This document shows positions 38,352 through 39,793 of a stretch of DNA of 39,793 nt, in pieces (within the stretch, counting starts at the first letter, position 1; each line of letters starts with the position of its first letter). The stretch is from NCBI GenBank assembly GCA_016235265.1, contig JACRLI010000010.1, forward strand, positions 18,966 to 58,758. Reading direction: 5' to 3'. The DNA comes from Candidatus Eisenbacteria bacterium. GTDB lineage: Bacteria; Eisenbacteria; RBG-16-71-46; JACRLI01. Under the pieces are notes generated by a model, which worked only from the letters and a program-made list of their open reading frames with translations, was not told the DNA's origin and did no database searches. A program made the position numbers and the translations under genes.

Positions 38352-39591
38352 TCAGGCGCCCAGCCGGGGAAGCCCCAGCGCGGTGAAGTAGCTGTTGGGC
38401 AGCGGCGGCCGTTGGAAGCGACCCGGGCGGCCTGCCCCGCGTTGAGTCCGCGGGCGCGAAGCTCCCGGTAGATCGTCGTTCCCCGTTTCCACTGCTTCAG
38501 TTGCACGGCTCGGAGGCGGTGACGGATCCATTCGTCCAGCTCTCGGAACGCTTTGGGGGTGTCCGCCAGCCGGAAGTAGGCCTTCCAGCCCGTCAGATAA
38601 CCCCGCAGTTCCTCGATGACCTGAGTCAGGCTCCGTCCTCCGTTGCGGCAGGTGATCTGCCGCACCCGATCCTTCATCGTCTTCAGGGCCTTGGGCGCAA
38701 CGCGGCGCCGGATCGCTCGTCCCTGGGCCACCCAGAAGCTGTAGCCGAGGAACTTGCGTTCCCACGCTCGCGCCACCGCGCTCTTGGATAGGTTGACCCG
38801 GAGCCGCAGCCGCGCGTAGAGGCGCGTGAGCGCCTCCATGACCCGTTCCCCGGCCCGCCGGGACCGCACGTACACGTTGCAGTCGTCGGCGTAGCGGCAG
38901 AACGCGTGTCCGCGCTTCTCCAGTTCCTTGTCCACCTCGTCCAACAGTACGTTTGCCAGCAGCGGTGACAAGGGGCCACCTTGCGGAGTCCCCTCGTGCC
39001 GCTCCATCGCCACCCCGTTGTTCATTACTCCTGCTTCGAGGTAACGACGGATCAGTCCCAGTACCCGCCGGTCCGCGATCCGCTTTGCTAGCCGCCCCAT
39101 CAGCAGATCATGGTTTACCCGGTCAAAGAACTTCTCCAGGTCCACGTCCACCACCCAGCGACGGCCTTCCTGTATGTACCGTTGCGCCGCGCACACGGCA
39201 TCGTGCGCACGCCGCTTCGGCCGGAAGCCATAGCTGTGTTCGGAGAAGCTGGGGTCGAACTGCGGCTGCAGCACCAGTTCGCCTTCAGGTGCTCCGTCAG
39301 GCCCCCTACGGTCATCCCGTCGATCCCGGGACTGCCCTTGTTCTGCCTTACGCGCTTCAACGCCGCTATCGCGTTGGCGCGAGCAAGCGCCGCCTCCATC
39401 AGGCTTGGCTCGCTCCCTGAGCGTCCGGTTCCGTCTGCCACCGTCGGGGCTTCGCCGCTGCACAAGCCATGGGGGGCTTCACCCCTTGCCTCCAGTGCGA
39501 GCTCCAGCTGCTGGCTGGACTTCTGGCGCGTGGCCCTTCTGAGACTTGCGGTCGTCGCGCTCTCCCTTCTGTTCGGCCCTTCGCGGCCCAA
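38352..39591 (-). pseudogene. ltrA: Broken group II intron reverse transcriptase/maturase
   Basis: Three frames must be joined. The N-terminal part (from a TTG at 39591) reads SSQQLELALEARGEAPHG...LARANAIAALKRVRQNKGSP then GIDGMTVGGLTEHLKANW, the RT0 region. Near 39275 it jumps to another frame at LVLQPQFDPSFSEHSYGFRP. About 45-50 residues of RT1 that family members have between these points are missing. The rest is intact: QGGPLSPLLANVLLDE, the catalytic FCRYADDCN (YADD), and the maturase X domain (LRGYLTGWKAYFRLADTP). Near 38405 a second shift with loss of about a dozen residues leads to LPNSYFTALGLPRLGA and the stop. The protein should be inactive unless these are assembly errors. Confidence 0.85.
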
Positions 39592-39793
39592 CCCCTGCCG
39601 CTACTACGGCCTCGGCTGACTTCTCGCTCCGCATCGCTGCGTCGCCCTTTCAGGCATAAAGCGAGATCTCCCCAGATAAGAGCACTGGCCTTCCCTGCAC
39701 GACCGCCGGATCTACGCCACCGACCTTCGGTCACAAGAGCTTCACGGTCACTGGCCCGCTCGCCCTGGTCGGCATCGCCTTCTATCCGGTTTC

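Larger units (their letters stand above)
38261..39793 (-). mobile_element. Group II intron, 3' portion (5' end outside window)
   Basis: Reading the minus strand, the right edge shows typical intron RNA sequence (for example TTATCTGGGGAGATCTCGC, about 39660-39690). A maturase gene follows, then a domain V hairpin and a domain VI-like stem, ending near CCCCCTATCCCGAT at 38261. The 3' boundary is inferred from the usual ending of this intron type and could be a few bases off. The 5' splice site (GTGYG) is not in the window. The intron could still splice with a maturase supplied from elsewhere. Confidence 0.75.

Overview
The window is a G+C-rich bacterial chromosome segment. An LpxL-type lipid A acyltransferase and an OmpA-domain lipoprotein point to a Gram-negative (LPS-bearing) envelope. 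At least five secreted proteins end in a FlgD-Ig-like / type IX-like C-terminal domain, and two Ser/Thr kinases begin with nearly the same ~45 residues. This combination is typical of uncultured lineages such as Candidatus Eisenbacteria or neighbours of the FCB group. That placement is an inference from gene content, not a phylogeny.

Positions 1-14247 are a dense, co-oriented housekeeping block: a partial GAF-like protein, mutL, miaA, tRNA-Gly(CCC), der, plsY, gpsA and a MerR-type regulator. Next come a large FG-GAP repeat secreted protein with its own promoter, tRNA-Pro(GGG), an LpxL-like acyltransferase, a GT2 glycosyltransferase, tRNA-Pro(CGG), acylphosphatase, a sigma-70 factor and apt. 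Many of these genes overlap or lie a few bases apart, consistent with operons for translation fidelity, phospholipid synthesis and envelope lipid synthesis.

Positions 14283-18778 hold a two-component system on the minus strand (CHASE-like sensor kinase plus NtrC-type sigma-54 activator, joined by a 4-base overlap). It is divergent from an OmpA-family lipoprotein. The gap between them carries a GG-N10-GC sigma-54-type promoter and a long inverted repeat ahead of the lipoprotein.

Positions 18978-38260 are an accessory-looking region. tRNA-Arg(CCT) is followed 1 kb later by a degenerate copy of its own 3' half, bracketing one orphan lipoprotein gene like an integrated cassette. After this come secreted proteins: a choice-of-anchor-like protein, a lipase-like hydrolase, a GYWKH-domain protein, and two small proteins that end in the same short tail (TPxxPxTWG[KR][IL][RK]xx[FY]R). 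A Tat-exported amidase and two Ser/Thr kinases follow; one kinase is fused to a STAND ATPase and repeats, the other to a TolB-like propeller. Each kinase gene sits just downstream of a decayed FlgD-tailed secreted gene. The second has a perfect 18-bp palindrome overlapping a possible promoter.

Positions 38261-39793 are the 3' part of a group II intron on the minus strand. Its maturase gene is broken by an internal deletion and frameshifts. The intron lies antisense, about 70 bp inside the start of a short plus-strand reading frame with a strong ribosome binding site. The 5' end of the intron lies beyond the window.
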